Below, in pieces: positions 1 to 5,351 of a DNA stretch of 5,351 bases; positions within the stretch are counted from its first letter, which is position 1, and each line of letters begins with the position of its first letter. The translations under genes and the position numbers were made by a program. Source of the DNA: Dehalococcoidia bacterium UBA1141 (GTDB lineage Bacteria; Chloroflexota; Dehalococcoidia; Lucifugimonadales; UBA3495); NCBI GenBank assembly GCA_002311385.1, contig DCAE01000008.1:1-5351 (forward strand), read 5' to 3'. The notes under the pieces were generated by a model. That model was given only the letters and a program-made list of their open reading frames with translations, made no database searches and was not told where the DNA came from.

Positions 1-110
1 ACGCCACATAGCTAGCGCAACCCCGGCCGTAGTAGGGTTGTAGAGCCACACTACCCTGATTCTTCGCCGGTGAAACGCCTTGCCAGTAGGTCTGTTTGAC
101 ATAACTGAGT
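1..110. other. Non-coding flank downstream of the SDR gene
   Basis: This short stretch lies past the stop codon of the minus-strand SDR gene. A 6-bp inverted repeat, CAACCC at 18-23 and GGGTTG at 35-40, could form a weak hairpin with an 11-nt loop. No T-run follows it on either strand, so I do not call a terminator. No gene is supported here. Confidence 0.5.
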
Positions 111-872
111 TTACTGTGCGGTCATCCCGCCATCGATCACCAGTTCGGAACCAGTCACGAATGACGACTCTTCCGAGGCCAGGTACAGGATTCCTGCCGC
201 GATGTCTTCCGGCTGGCCCATTCGCCCCAGTGGTGTTTTGCCCACCCGTTCCTCGTTGATGCCCGGAACGTCATGGTGCGCCCGAGTCATGGGACTGTCC
301 ACGAAACCCGGATGGACCGAGTTGGCCCTGATGTTCTCGGAGGCGTACTGGATGGCAGTCGACTTGGTGAAGATTCGCACGGCACCTTTAGAGGCGTGAT
401 AGGCGGAAGATGTTGCGCTGCCCACCATCCCGTATATAGAAGAGATGTTGATGATGGACCCGCCGCCGGCCTTGCGCATCTCGGGGATGGCGGCCTTAGT
501 GCCCAGAAACACGCCTTTCACGTTCACAGCCATTACCCAATCCCATGCGTCCAGAGTGGTTTCCTCGACCCCGTTCCGGTGGCTAACCCCGGCGTTGTTC
601 ACGATGACGTCCAGCTTGCCGAAACTGTTCAGGGTCGCCTTTATGGCTCTGTCCCAGTCCTCCTCGTCAGTCACGTCCAAACGTACGAACAAGGCCCGGC
701 CACCAGCCTCGGTGATCTGAGTTTCCAGGGAGCGACCGTCCTCCGCCAGCAGATCGGCGATCACCACCGCGGCGCCCTCTTGGGCCAGCAGTCGTGCCGA
801 AGCGCCGCCGATGCCGCCAGCCCCACCAGTAACCAGCGCTACTTTTCCCGAAACGCGTCCACCTTCCTGCAT
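111..872 (-). CDS. SDR family NAD(P)-dependent oxidoreductase
   Basis: A complete 253-residue classical short-chain dehydrogenase/reductase, the usual family length, with a single Rossmann-fold domain. The nucleotide-binding motif TGGAGGIG is at residues 15-22. Asp40 at the end of the second beta strand suggests NAD(H) rather than NADP(H). The conserved acidic LDVTD (65-69) and NNAG (92-95) follow. The catalytic tetrad is Asn117, Ser145, Tyr158 and Lys162 (YHASK). The tail has HPGFVDSPM and a C-terminal ELVIDGG typical of the family. The protein should be soluble, cytosolic and probably tetrameric, and should oxidise a secondary alcohol or reduce a ketone. The sequence resembles enzymes annotated as cyclopentanol or glucose 1-dehydrogenase, but the substrate cannot be read from it. 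The ATG start is favoured by a GGAGG (plus strand 879-883) six bases upstream. The gene stands alone, divergent from the MFS gene. Family is certain; substrate is unknown. Confidence 0.96.
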   Translation of the reverse strand: MQEGGRVSGKVALVTGGAGGIGGASARLLAQEGAAVVIADLLAEDGRSLETQITEAGGRALFVRLDVTDEEDWDRAIKATLNSFGKLDVIVNNAGVSHRNGVEETTLDAWDWVMAVNVKGVFLGTKAAIPEMRKAGGGSIINISSIYGMVGSATSSAYHASKGAVRIFTKSTAIQYASENIRANSVHPGFVDSPMTRAHHDVPGINEERVGKTPLGRMGQPEDIAAGILYLASEESSFVTGSELVIDGGMTAQ

Positions 873-878
873 CGTGCG

Positions 879-883
879 CCTCC
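879..883 (-). promoter_or_regulatory. Ribosome binding site of the SDR gene
   Basis: On the minus strand this reads GGAGG, six bases before the ATG at 872-870. It decides the start in favour of this ATG over the in-frame GTG at codon 7. Confidence 0.75.
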
Positions 884-909
884 AAATACCTTTACATAAC
901 TGATCCTAT

Positions 910-915
910 AGTATA
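910..915 (-). promoter_or_regulatory. Possible -10 element for the SDR gene
   Basis: The minus strand reads TATACT here, five of six matches to the sigma-70 consensus TATAAT. It lies about 38 bases upstream of the SDR start codon. I see no good TTGACA-like box at 16-18 bases further upstream, so the promoter call is tentative. Confidence 0.3.
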
Positions 916-1260
916 CATCAGGCCCTAAATGACCTGGTGTTAGATATCGATTCAGTGCTGGTCCCGACCATTCATACTCGAACACTTTGCGGTGTTCTGG
1001 ATCCTTGCAGGGTCTAATGCTTCGGTAACTATCTCTCCCAGTCCTACCTCTCGTCCAGCACTACTCCCCAATACAGGATTGAAAGGATGTCAAGGGTCGT
1101 ATGTTACCCGGACTATTCCGTATAGCTATCGGTATTCTTCCATATGGGATACCAGTCCTAGCTAAGGAACCAAATCAGGTGCATACTTTACGACATCATG
1201 TCATAAGGAAAAACGTCCGGAATATCTGCCTAGGACCCTTTCCATCCCTGCAGATCCTGC

Positions 1261-1272
1261 CCTGAGCTCAGG
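1261..1272. repeat. Perfect 12-bp palindrome CCTGAGCTCAGG
   Basis: The 12 bases are identical to their reverse complement. The outer ATCCTG at 1254-1259 and CAGGAT at 1269-1274 also form an inverted pair. The palindrome runs straight into the tRNA-like T-arm sequence on its right. It lies about 70 bp upstream of the MFS start, so it could be an operator for a dimeric regulator. It could equally be a by-product of the degraded tRNA stem. No regulator gene is present in the window. Confidence 0.3.
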
Positions 1273-1312
1273 ATTCGAACGCGCGACCTCTTTTCCCTCA
1301 GGAAGATCATCC
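1262..1312 (-). other. tRNA-like fragment (degraded 3' half)
   Basis: Read on the minus strand, this contains a variable-loop-like AGGTC, then GCGCG, then TTCGAATC, which is the typical order of variable loop and T arm in a class I tRNA. Just before it lies a seven-base CTGAGGG that could be an anticodon loop. The T stem pairs poorly (two mismatches and one wobble in five), the anticodon stem also mispairs, and no D arm or matching acceptor stem is visible upstream. I therefore read it as a remnant of a tRNA 3' half, or a chance resemblance, and not as a working tRNA. Confidence 0.3.
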
Positions 1313-1340
1313 GGCATTTAGGATCCTGGATTGAAGTCAA

Positions 1341-2582
1341 TTGCAGACATCTAGGGCTACCGTAGCTCGAGCGGGTTACGCCTTCTCCGTTTTCCGACAC
1401 CGCAGTTTCCTATTCGTCTGGTCGTCTACCACATTGGTGGCGATGGGCACCCAGATGGAGATGTTGGTCATGGGATGGTTCGTCCTCACCCTGACCGATT
1501 CCCCATTCTTGGTGGGCGCAATCTCGGCGGCCCGTATGTCTCTGAACCTTCTGGCCCTTTTCGCTGGGGCCGTCGCTGATCGGGTTCCCAAACAACGGGT
1601 CTTGGCCACCGTGGAATTCGTGATGGCCGGGTTTGCCGTGCTGATGATCGTTTTGATCCTGAGCGGGTTATTGGAAACGTGGCACATCTTTTTGCTGGCT
1701 ATGACCACCGGTATGGTGCGGGTTTTTGAGATGCCATCGTCTCAAGCGCTCGTTGCTGAAACTCTGCCGCAAGACCGCATTGCCAACGGGGCGGCGTTCA
1801 ATACCTTGGGCAGAAATGTTGCAACGCTAATCGGCCCCCTGGTGGGGGGTATTTTGTTCAAAGGCTTCGGGCCCGGAGTCGCTTTTGGCGCCATCGCAGC
1901 TCTGTATATTCTAAGTGGATGGGTCGCCCTGTATGTCCGGTTATCAGGCCGAGAGGGTAGCAGAACAACAGAGTCAGTGGCTCGCTCTGTGATTGGCGGA
2001 TTGAAATACGTTAAGGGACAACAAGCGCTCTGGGCCACCCTTGTGTTGGTCCTGATCTTTGAATCGTCCGGCTGGACCTTTCATACGACGCTGGTGCCGA
2101 TATTCGCAAGGAACGAATTGGGCGTCGATTCCAGTGGGTTGGGATTATTGTTGTTCGCTTTCGGGTCCGGCGCGGTGGGCGCTTCGCTGGGCTGGACCAT
2201 GATTGGAAACCGACAGTCGGTCGGGAAATATATGATCGGGTCGGTCGTGGTGTGGCATGCCAGCATCCTGGTATTTGCTACCTCCCATGCCTTCTTCGTG
2301 TCCATGGTGATCCTTGTGGTAACTGGAGCAGGATTCGCGTCAACACAGTTCTTTATGCTTTCGGCGTTGTTGGGGAATTCCCGGTCTGAATATCGGGGCC
2401 GGGTGATGAGCTTACGTTCCTTGGCGATCTATGCCTTCGCTTTGGGCAGCATGTCCTCGGGAGCGATAGCCGATGTTTGGAGCGCGCCCCACGCAGCAGC
2501 CGTGGTCGGGACGATGGGTATCGTCTTGGTACTCCTATTGGCCGTCCTGGCCCCCAAACTGCGGAGGTTGCAGGCGTCGTGA
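1341..2582 (+). CDS. MFS transporter (MFS_3 / EntS-like)
   Basis: A complete 413-residue integral membrane protein of the major facilitator superfamily. It most resembles the MFS_3 group, which includes the enterobactin exporter EntS and many drug or small-molecule exporters. It should expel a small molecule across the inner membrane using the proton gradient; the substrate is unknown. Hydrophobic segments suit twelve helices, in two halves split by a basic linker near residues 200-220 (SGREGSRTTESVARS). The loop after helix 2 carries motif A in the form GAVADRVPKQR (76-86). The conserved N-terminal AFSVFRHRSF (14-23) supports a start near here. The TTG start at 1341 comes just after an in-frame TGA at 1332-1334. 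It has no clear ribosome binding site, so the exact start is uncertain; the next ATG (1443) would remove part of helix 1. Its last ~170 bp recur in decayed form at 4731-4900. Confidence 0.92.
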   Translation: MQTSRATVARAGYAFSVFRHRSFLFVWSSTTLVAMGTQMEMLVMGWFVLTLTDSPFLVGAISAARMSLNLLALFAGAVADRVPKQRVLATVEFVMAGFAVLMIVLILSGLLETWHIFLLAMTTGMVRVFEMPSSQALVAETLPQDRIANGAAFNTLGRNVATLIGPLVGGILFKGFGPGVAFGAIAALYILSGWVALYVRLSGREGSRTTESVARSVIGGLKYVKGQQALWATLVLVLIFESSGWTFHTTLVPIFARNELGVDSSGLGLLLFAFGSGAVGASLGWTMIGNRQSVGKYMIGSVVVWHASILVFATSHAFFVSMVILVVTGAGFASTQFFMLSALLGNSRSEYRGRVMSLRSLAIYAFALGSMSSGAIADVWSAPHAAAVVGTMGIVLVLLLAVLAPKLRRLQAS

Positions 2583-2657
2583 TCTCCGAGATGGGAGAAT
2601 TAGCCTAACACCGGGTTTACATAAATGTCACGATTCTTATCCGATTAGCGTTGAGGA
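2415..2657 (+). repeat. Direct repeat, left copy: MFS 3' end plus flank
   Basis: This stretch covers the last ~168 bp of the MFS gene and 75 bp beyond its stop. It recurs downstream at 4731-4975. By eye, the first 46 bp match at 38 positions, the next ~40 bp align only with small gaps, and 2502-2597 matches at 90 of 96 positions. From 2583 to 2657 the copies are collinear without gaps at about 53 of 75 matches. The longest identical block is 29 bp (2569-2597) and straddles the TGA stop. The left copy is the intact gene end. Confidence 0.85.
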
Positions 2658-2784
2658 CCCACCCCATCCCCTTGATGGTCCAACAGGATCTTTAGCGAAA
2701 ATCTCCTAATACCTCAACGTATCGGGCCCACTAGGAGTTCATGTAGCGGGATCGGCCTAAAGTCCCACACTTGTTTGAATATGG

Positions 2785-2820
2785 CCAATGATCTCTTTTA
2801 TTCACGAAACAGCTCATTGG
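2785..2820. repeat. Inverted repeat upstream of the DUF262 gene
   Basis: CCAATGA at 2785-2791 and TCATTGG at 2814-2820 are perfect inverted copies separated by 22 bases. The pair lies 100 bp before the ATG at 2920. It could be an operator or form a loose hairpin. The long spacer and missing T-run argue against a terminator. Confidence 0.3.
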
Positions 2821-2904
2821 AGCAGGAGAAAGACTCGGATGGAACATTACCTTGATCGAAGTTGTAAAATTGATTTCGTACGGGTAATGATTAACGACTT
2901 CTGC

Positions 2905-2913
2905 AAGAGAGGA
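2905..2913 (+). promoter_or_regulatory. Ribosome binding site of the DUF262 gene
   Basis: AAGAGAGGA ends six bases before the ATG at 2920. It marks that ATG as the original start of the GmrSD-like gene. The internal ATG at 3106 has no comparable sequence upstream (TTATTTTCTCGGTTCA). Confidence 0.65.
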
Positions 2914-2919
2914 TAACTC

Positions 2920-3084
2920 ATGACAACGGGAAGATTTCAGCTTGCATCCCCGAACATACAAGGATTGCTCGGCGAGCGAGGGGTTGTATTAAATGTTCCT
3001 TTTTATCAGCGTCGCTTTGACTGGCAAAGAGAACAGGTGGAACAGCTTTGGGACGACCTCAAGGACGCGGAAACCGAAAATTAA
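2920..3084 (+). pseudogene. N-terminal part of the GmrSD-like gene, cut by a TAA
   Basis: From the ATG at 2920 the frame encodes 54 residues and ends at TAA 3082-3084. The peptide includes VPFYQRRFDW (residues 26-35), the conserved opening motif of DUF262 proteins. The element continues as EQVEQLWDDL, also typical. The codons directly after the stop read SDYFLGSMVF, again DUF262 consensus, in the same frame as the long open part beginning at 3106. So this is the front of the same gene, broken by one nonsense codon, with no frameshift. One base change from AAA, CAA or GAA would account for it. A sequencing or assembly error is an equally good explanation. On its own the 54-residue peptide is unlikely to function. 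Confidence 0.85.
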
Positions 3085-3105
3085 AGCGATTATTTTCTCG
3101 GTTCA

Positions 3106-4593
3106 ATGGTCTTTGTTAAGAAAAATGATAACGATTACGAAGTCATAGACGGACAACAAAGGCTAGTAACTTCAACCATGATAATGGCTGCGATAAGAAA
3201 CTCTTTGTTGGTTTTTGTGGCTGTGCACGGCGGTGATTCACGGACTATAGATGAAATCGATAACTTGATAATGCCCAGAGGGTTTCTATCGGGCAGCGAA
3301 GCAAGCGCTCGACTCGTACTTGGGAACCAAGACCGCAATGATTTCAGGCGGTACGTCCAACTACGGCCTGGCGACGTTGAGCACCAAAGCACAACCGAAG
3401 GAACTAGGCGTAACCGGATACGCGAAGCATTCTCGATCGTGGCAGAGAAGGTTGAAGAGTTAACGAATGGGTTGGAAGGGCCACTAAAAAGAGACAAGTT
3501 AGAGAGATTTGCTCAATATTTTGCATCAAAAATAACAGTCATCCAAATCACAGTTGATGATGACGTTGACGCCTACACGGTCTTCGAATCTTTGAACGCC
3601 AGAGGGTTAGACCTCTCCGTCGCTGACCTACTCAAAAACCACCTATTCGGACTCGCCCGTAATCGCGACGAGAACATCACCACTCTCTACGACTCTTGGG
3701 GCCGTTTGATGGATATCTTAGGCCCTGTGCCGGCAACCAGGTTTCTCAGACGTTACTGGCTTTCGCACTATGAATTCTTGACTGAGCGTAAACTTTATCG
3801 GCAGGTCAAGAATCATCTACAAGCGCACAACGTCCGTCCGAGTGCATTCCTCAACGAGTTAATGGATGGTGCAACCACCCACAAGGATCTGATAACTCCC
3901 AAGGCAACAGATAAAGGCGCACGTGCCCTAGAAGACCTCGATAGAATGGGAATGACTCAAGGACTCTCATTCTTGATGGCAGCGCGCGAAACATTAACCT
4001 TGGCTCGATTTTTGGAGGCTCTCAATCTAGTTGAATCTTTGGCGGTGAGGAACACTATTACCGGCGGGAGAAACCCCAACCAAATGGAGCGGTCTTTTTC
4101 TTCATGGTCCCTGTTGTTACGCAGAGGCGAGGATTTCGCTGCAATGGTGGAAGAAGCCAAGGAAATGCTAATCGATGACGAGGAATTCACAATTGGGTTT
4201 AAGCAGCTCACTAATCTAAGGACGGCCCAAGCCAGATACTTACTACGTAAAATCGAGTGGCACGGCAATGATGAAACCCAAATGGCCCATACAGCAGTCG
4301 AAATAGAACATATCCTCCCACAAACGCCTGGCCCGGAATGGGGCGCGGCAATGGGAAATGAGGAAGACATCAGGGAAGGCACCCAAATGCTAGGGAACCT
4401 CACGCTCCTTGGAGAGTCGCTGAATAGAGCGGCGGCTGCACGGCCTTTTGTGGAAAAGCGCGACGAATATTACAGCCAATCGAACTTTGATATGACTAAA
4501 CGTCTTTGTGAACTCGACAGTTGGAATCTCGATAAGATCAAATCTCGTCAATCGGACCTTGCTGATCGAGCTAGAATAGTTTGGAGAATCTGA
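3106..4593 (+). CDS. GmrSD-like DUF262/DUF1524 type IV restriction protein
   Basis: The open part of a GmrSD-type gene, 495 codons; the undamaged gene would have about 557 codons from 2920. I number residues from 2920, counting the stop as 55. The DUF262 domain (about 10-240) shows VIDGQQRLVTS with DGQQR at 77-81, the nucleotide-binding motif, and FESLNARGLDLS at 222-233 followed by DLLKNHLF. After a helical middle region, DUF1524 (about 455-557) shows IEHILPQ with His464, GNLTLL with Asn493, Asn502, and PFVEKRDEYY with Lys513, which is an HNH-type nuclease signature. Known relatives (GmrSD, BrxU, SspE) use NTP binding to cut modified phage DNA in the cytosol. The target of this protein is unknown. 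Translation from 3106 would lack the YQR motif and has no ribosome binding site, so activity is doubtful. The gene uses more AGA, AGG and ATA codons than the SDR and MFS genes, suggesting transfer. It stands alone, with no methylase or partner gene. Confidence 0.88.
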   Translation: MVFVKKNDNDYEVIDGQQRLVTSTMIMAAIRNSLLVFVAVHGGDSRTIDEIDNLIMPRGFLSGSEASARLVLGNQDRNDFRRYVQLRPGDVEHQSTTEGTRRNRIREAFSIVAEKVEELTNGLEGPLKRDKLERFAQYFASKITVIQITVDDDVDAYTVFESLNARGLDLSVADLLKNHLFGLARNRDENITTLYDSWGRLMDILGPVPATRFLRRYWLSHYEFLTERKLYRQVKNHLQAHNVRPSAFLNELMDGATTHKDLITPKATDKGARALEDLDRMGMTQGLSFLMAARETLTLARFLEALNLVESLAVRNTITGGRNPNQMERSFSSWSLLLRRGEDFAAMVEEAKEMLIDDEEFTIGFKQLTNLRTAQARYLLRKIEWHGNDETQMAHTAVEIEHILPQTPGPEWGAAMGNEEDIREGTQMLGNLTLLGESLNRAAAARPFVEKRDEYYSQSNFDMTKRLCELDSWNLDKIKSRQSDLADRARIVWRI

Positions 4594-4730
4594 ATATCGT
4601 ATGGGCCCGGTACCAGCATCACGACCCAAGCTTAGAGAACGGTCTCACCAACGCCACATTAACCTGAAATACAGGTTCATCAAGGCCGCTAAAGGGGCGC
4701 TTAACCGGATAATTCCCTCTGGCATTTCTG
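4594..4730. other. Spacer between the GmrSD-like gene and the MFS remnant
   Basis: These 137 bp contain no recognisable gene. A perfect 6-bp inverted repeat lies at 4661-4677. The shared AATTCCC at 4712-4718 and 2376-2382 hints that the transporter homology once began further left, with later deletions, but this is weak. The right-hand junction of any inserted segment should lie here. Confidence 0.45.
4661..4677. repeat. Hairpin AACCTG-aaata-CAGGTT
   Basis: A perfect 6-bp stem with a 5-nt loop lies 67 bp after the stop of the GmrSD-like gene. Its place suits a transcript end, but no T-run follows on either strand, so it is not called as an intrinsic terminator. Confidence 0.35.
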
Positions 4731-4900
4731 CGTTCCTTGGCGGCCTATGCCTCTGATTTGGGCAGCATGTCTTCAAGGGTGGCATGGCCGGTGTTTGGGG
4801 CCGCAGCCCAGAGGCGGCCTGTGGTCGAGACGATGGGTATCGTCTTGGTGCTACTGTTGGCCGTCCTGGCCCCAAACTGCGGAGGCTGCAGGCGTCGTGA
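4731..4900 (+). pseudogene. Remnant of the 3' end of an MFS transporter gene
   Basis: This is a decayed second copy of the last ~168 bp of the transporter gene at 1341-2582. In frame it still reads LRSLAAYASDLGSMSS and later MGIVLVLLLAVLAP, against LRSLAIYAFALGSMSS and MGIVLVLLLAVLAP in the intact protein, covering the end of helix 11 and helix 12. The middle carries small insertions (net three bases). A run of five C in the intact gene is four here, around 4869-4873, which shifts the frame so that the original TGA, now at 4898-4900, is read through. The first ~1070 bp of a transporter gene are missing. It is either the tail of a tandem paralogue or a duplicated gene end carried with the segment holding the GmrSD-like gene. 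Confidence 0.85.
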
Positions 4901-4975
4901 TCTCCGAGATGGGAGGCTCTGGCTAGTACTTAGTTTCCATAACCTTCGCGATTCTTATGGGAGCGATGTTGAGGA
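4731..4975 (+). repeat. Direct repeat, right copy: MFS 3' end plus flank
   Basis: The partner of 2415-2657. From 4874 to 4975 it is collinear with the left copy at a constant offset of 2318 bp, including the 29-bp identical block at 4887-4915 and conserved CGATTCTTAT (4949-4958) and TTGAGGA (4969-4975). Similarity fades after that. The repeat pair encloses the whole GmrSD-like gene. Confidence 0.85.
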
Positions 4976-5351
4976 TTCATGGGAGCATACCGGACAAAAC
5001 GCAATAGGACTGGTTGACCCGCTAAGGGTTGAATCCGAATAGATGAAAACCTTAGGGGAAAGTGGCGAATCTGTTTTCGGGCAACCGTAGATAGGCCGAA
5101 TGGTTCCCGGTGATAAGAACGTTCATCTGGATTGCACCACGAAGGTCCGCCCAGGTTTTGTGGTGTAATATCCGTTGACTGGCTAGGACTGAACCCCAGG
5201 ATGTTAACCTGGCCCATATGACGGATTGTCAGACAAATCCGGCTTGATTGAAGGTTTAACACCAAAACCCCCAAAACGGCTTCAAAAACTGGATCCCGCG
5301 CATAATACGGCTTCATTTTTCGATGCGATTGTCAGTCGTTCTAATGTCAGT
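4976..5351. other. Non-coding right end of the window
   Basis: I see no gene here. An open frame on the minus strand (4930-5316) has no recognisable domain, runs across the transporter remnant and has an unlikely composition. A hairpin-like sequence lies at 5222-5241. The hexamer CGGCTT occurs three times in the last ~110 bp (5240, 5275 and 5308 approximately), without regular spacing. The region looks like decayed or regulatory sequence. Confidence 0.45.
5222..5241. repeat. Hairpin with a 3-nt loop and one bulge
   Basis: CGGATTGT at 5222-5229 pairs with ACAAATCCG at 5233-5241 around the loop CAG, with one bulged A. No T-run follows on either strand, so a terminator role is not supported. 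Confidence 0.3.

Larger units (their letters stand above)
873..1340. other. Divergent intergenic region between SDR and MFS genes
   Basis: These 468 bp separate the two divergently transcribed genes. I see no credible coding frame on either strand. The region holds the SDR ribosome binding site and possible -10 box at its left end. It also has a small odd-length palindrome, GACAT-C-ATGTC, at 1192-1202. Near the right end is a palindrome overlapping a tRNA-like fragment. No clear promoter for the MFS gene could be recognised. The length is large for a simple divergent promoter region and may include decayed sequence. Confidence 0.5.
2583..2919. other. Intergenic region between MFS and GmrSD-like genes
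   Basis: These 337 bp hold no gene I can support. The first 75 bp belong to the left copy of the direct repeat. A small inverted pair, TCTCC (2583-2587) and GGAGA (2594-2598), follows the MFS stop but has no T-run. From about 2700 the sequence becomes visibly more A/T-rich, like the downstream gene. It contains a 7-bp inverted repeat at 2785-2820 and the ribosome binding site of the DUF262 gene. Possible sigma-70 boxes near 2850-2900 are too weak to call. Confidence 0.5.

Noticed and set aside
96..101. TTGACA, a perfect -35 box on the plus strand
   Set aside because: No -10 element follows at 16-18 bp and no plus-strand gene lies downstream; the region ahead is the SDR gene on the other strand.
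2473..2709. Open frame of 78 codons overlapping the MFS end
   Set aside because: It is an out-of-frame shadow of the transporter. Its similarity to the frame at 4737 reflects the DNA repeat only.
2731..2961. Small minus-strand frame overlapping the DUF262 start, as a partner or antitoxin
   Set aside because: It runs antisense through the start and ribosome binding site of the real gene and shows no known motif.
3082..3084. TAA as a reassigned or programmed readthrough codon
   Set aside because: The SDR gene in the same window ends with TAA, so the codon is a normal stop here, and no recoding structure is evident. A mutation or sequence error is simpler.
3060..3110. Phase variation by slipped repeats in the DUF262 gene
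   Set aside because: The interruption is an in-frame nonsense codon. There is no homopolymer or short tandem repeat whose length change would restore the frame.
2583..4730. Insertion sequence or integron carrying the DUF262 gene
   Set aside because: No transposase, integrase or terminal inverted repeats were seen around the segment; only the transporter-derived direct repeats are present.
4737..5042. Open frame of 101 codons on the plus strand, as a new gene
   Set aside because: Its N-terminal half is the frameshifted remnant of the MFS gene end and the rest is read-through flank, so it is decay and not a new gene.
4930..5316. Open frame of 128 codons on the minus strand
   Set aside because: It has no recognisable domain, overlaps the transporter remnant antisense, and lacks a good ribosome binding site. 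Its composition looks random.

Overview
The window reads as bacterial chromosomal DNA of moderate GC. It has compact genes, a good GGAGG ribosome binding site before one gene and a TTG start in another. The taxon cannot be fixed from the sequence. The pairing of a broad-substrate short-chain dehydrogenase with an MFS_3-type transporter would fit an uncultured environmental lineage such as Chloroflexota, but that is only a guess.

Left part (1-2582): a complete classical SDR oxidoreductase lies on the minus strand (111-872). It is divergent from a complete 12-helix MFS transporter on the plus strand (1341-2582). The 468 bp between them hold no convincing gene. They do contain a possible promoter for the SDR, a perfect 12-bp palindrome, and a minus-strand stretch resembling the 3' half of a degraded tRNA just upstream of the transporter.

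Right part (2583-5351): the main gene is a GmrSD-like protein with an N-terminal DUF262 domain and a C-terminal DUF1524 HNH nuclease domain. This architecture belongs to type IV, modification-dependent anti-phage restriction enzymes. Its natural start, with a good ribosome binding site, is at 2920. The frame is cut once by an in-frame TAA at 3082-3084, after codon 54, and then stays open to 4593. The stop separates the conserved YQR motif from the DGQQR motif, so the gene is either a fresh pseudogene or carries a sequence error. Every other hallmark is intact.

The most notable structure is that this defence gene sits between two direct copies of the 3' end of the MFS transporter and its downstream flank (2415-2657 and 4731-4975). 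The second copy is a frameshifted remnant. The two copies share a 29-bp identical block straddling the transporter stop codon, and they stay collinear at an offset of 2318 bp for about 75 bp past it. The restriction-like gene therefore appears to have entered a duplicated transporter locus, or to have arrived as a cassette at the transporter's 3' end. No integrase, transposase or CRISPR array is visible. The last 300 bp hold no recognisable gene.
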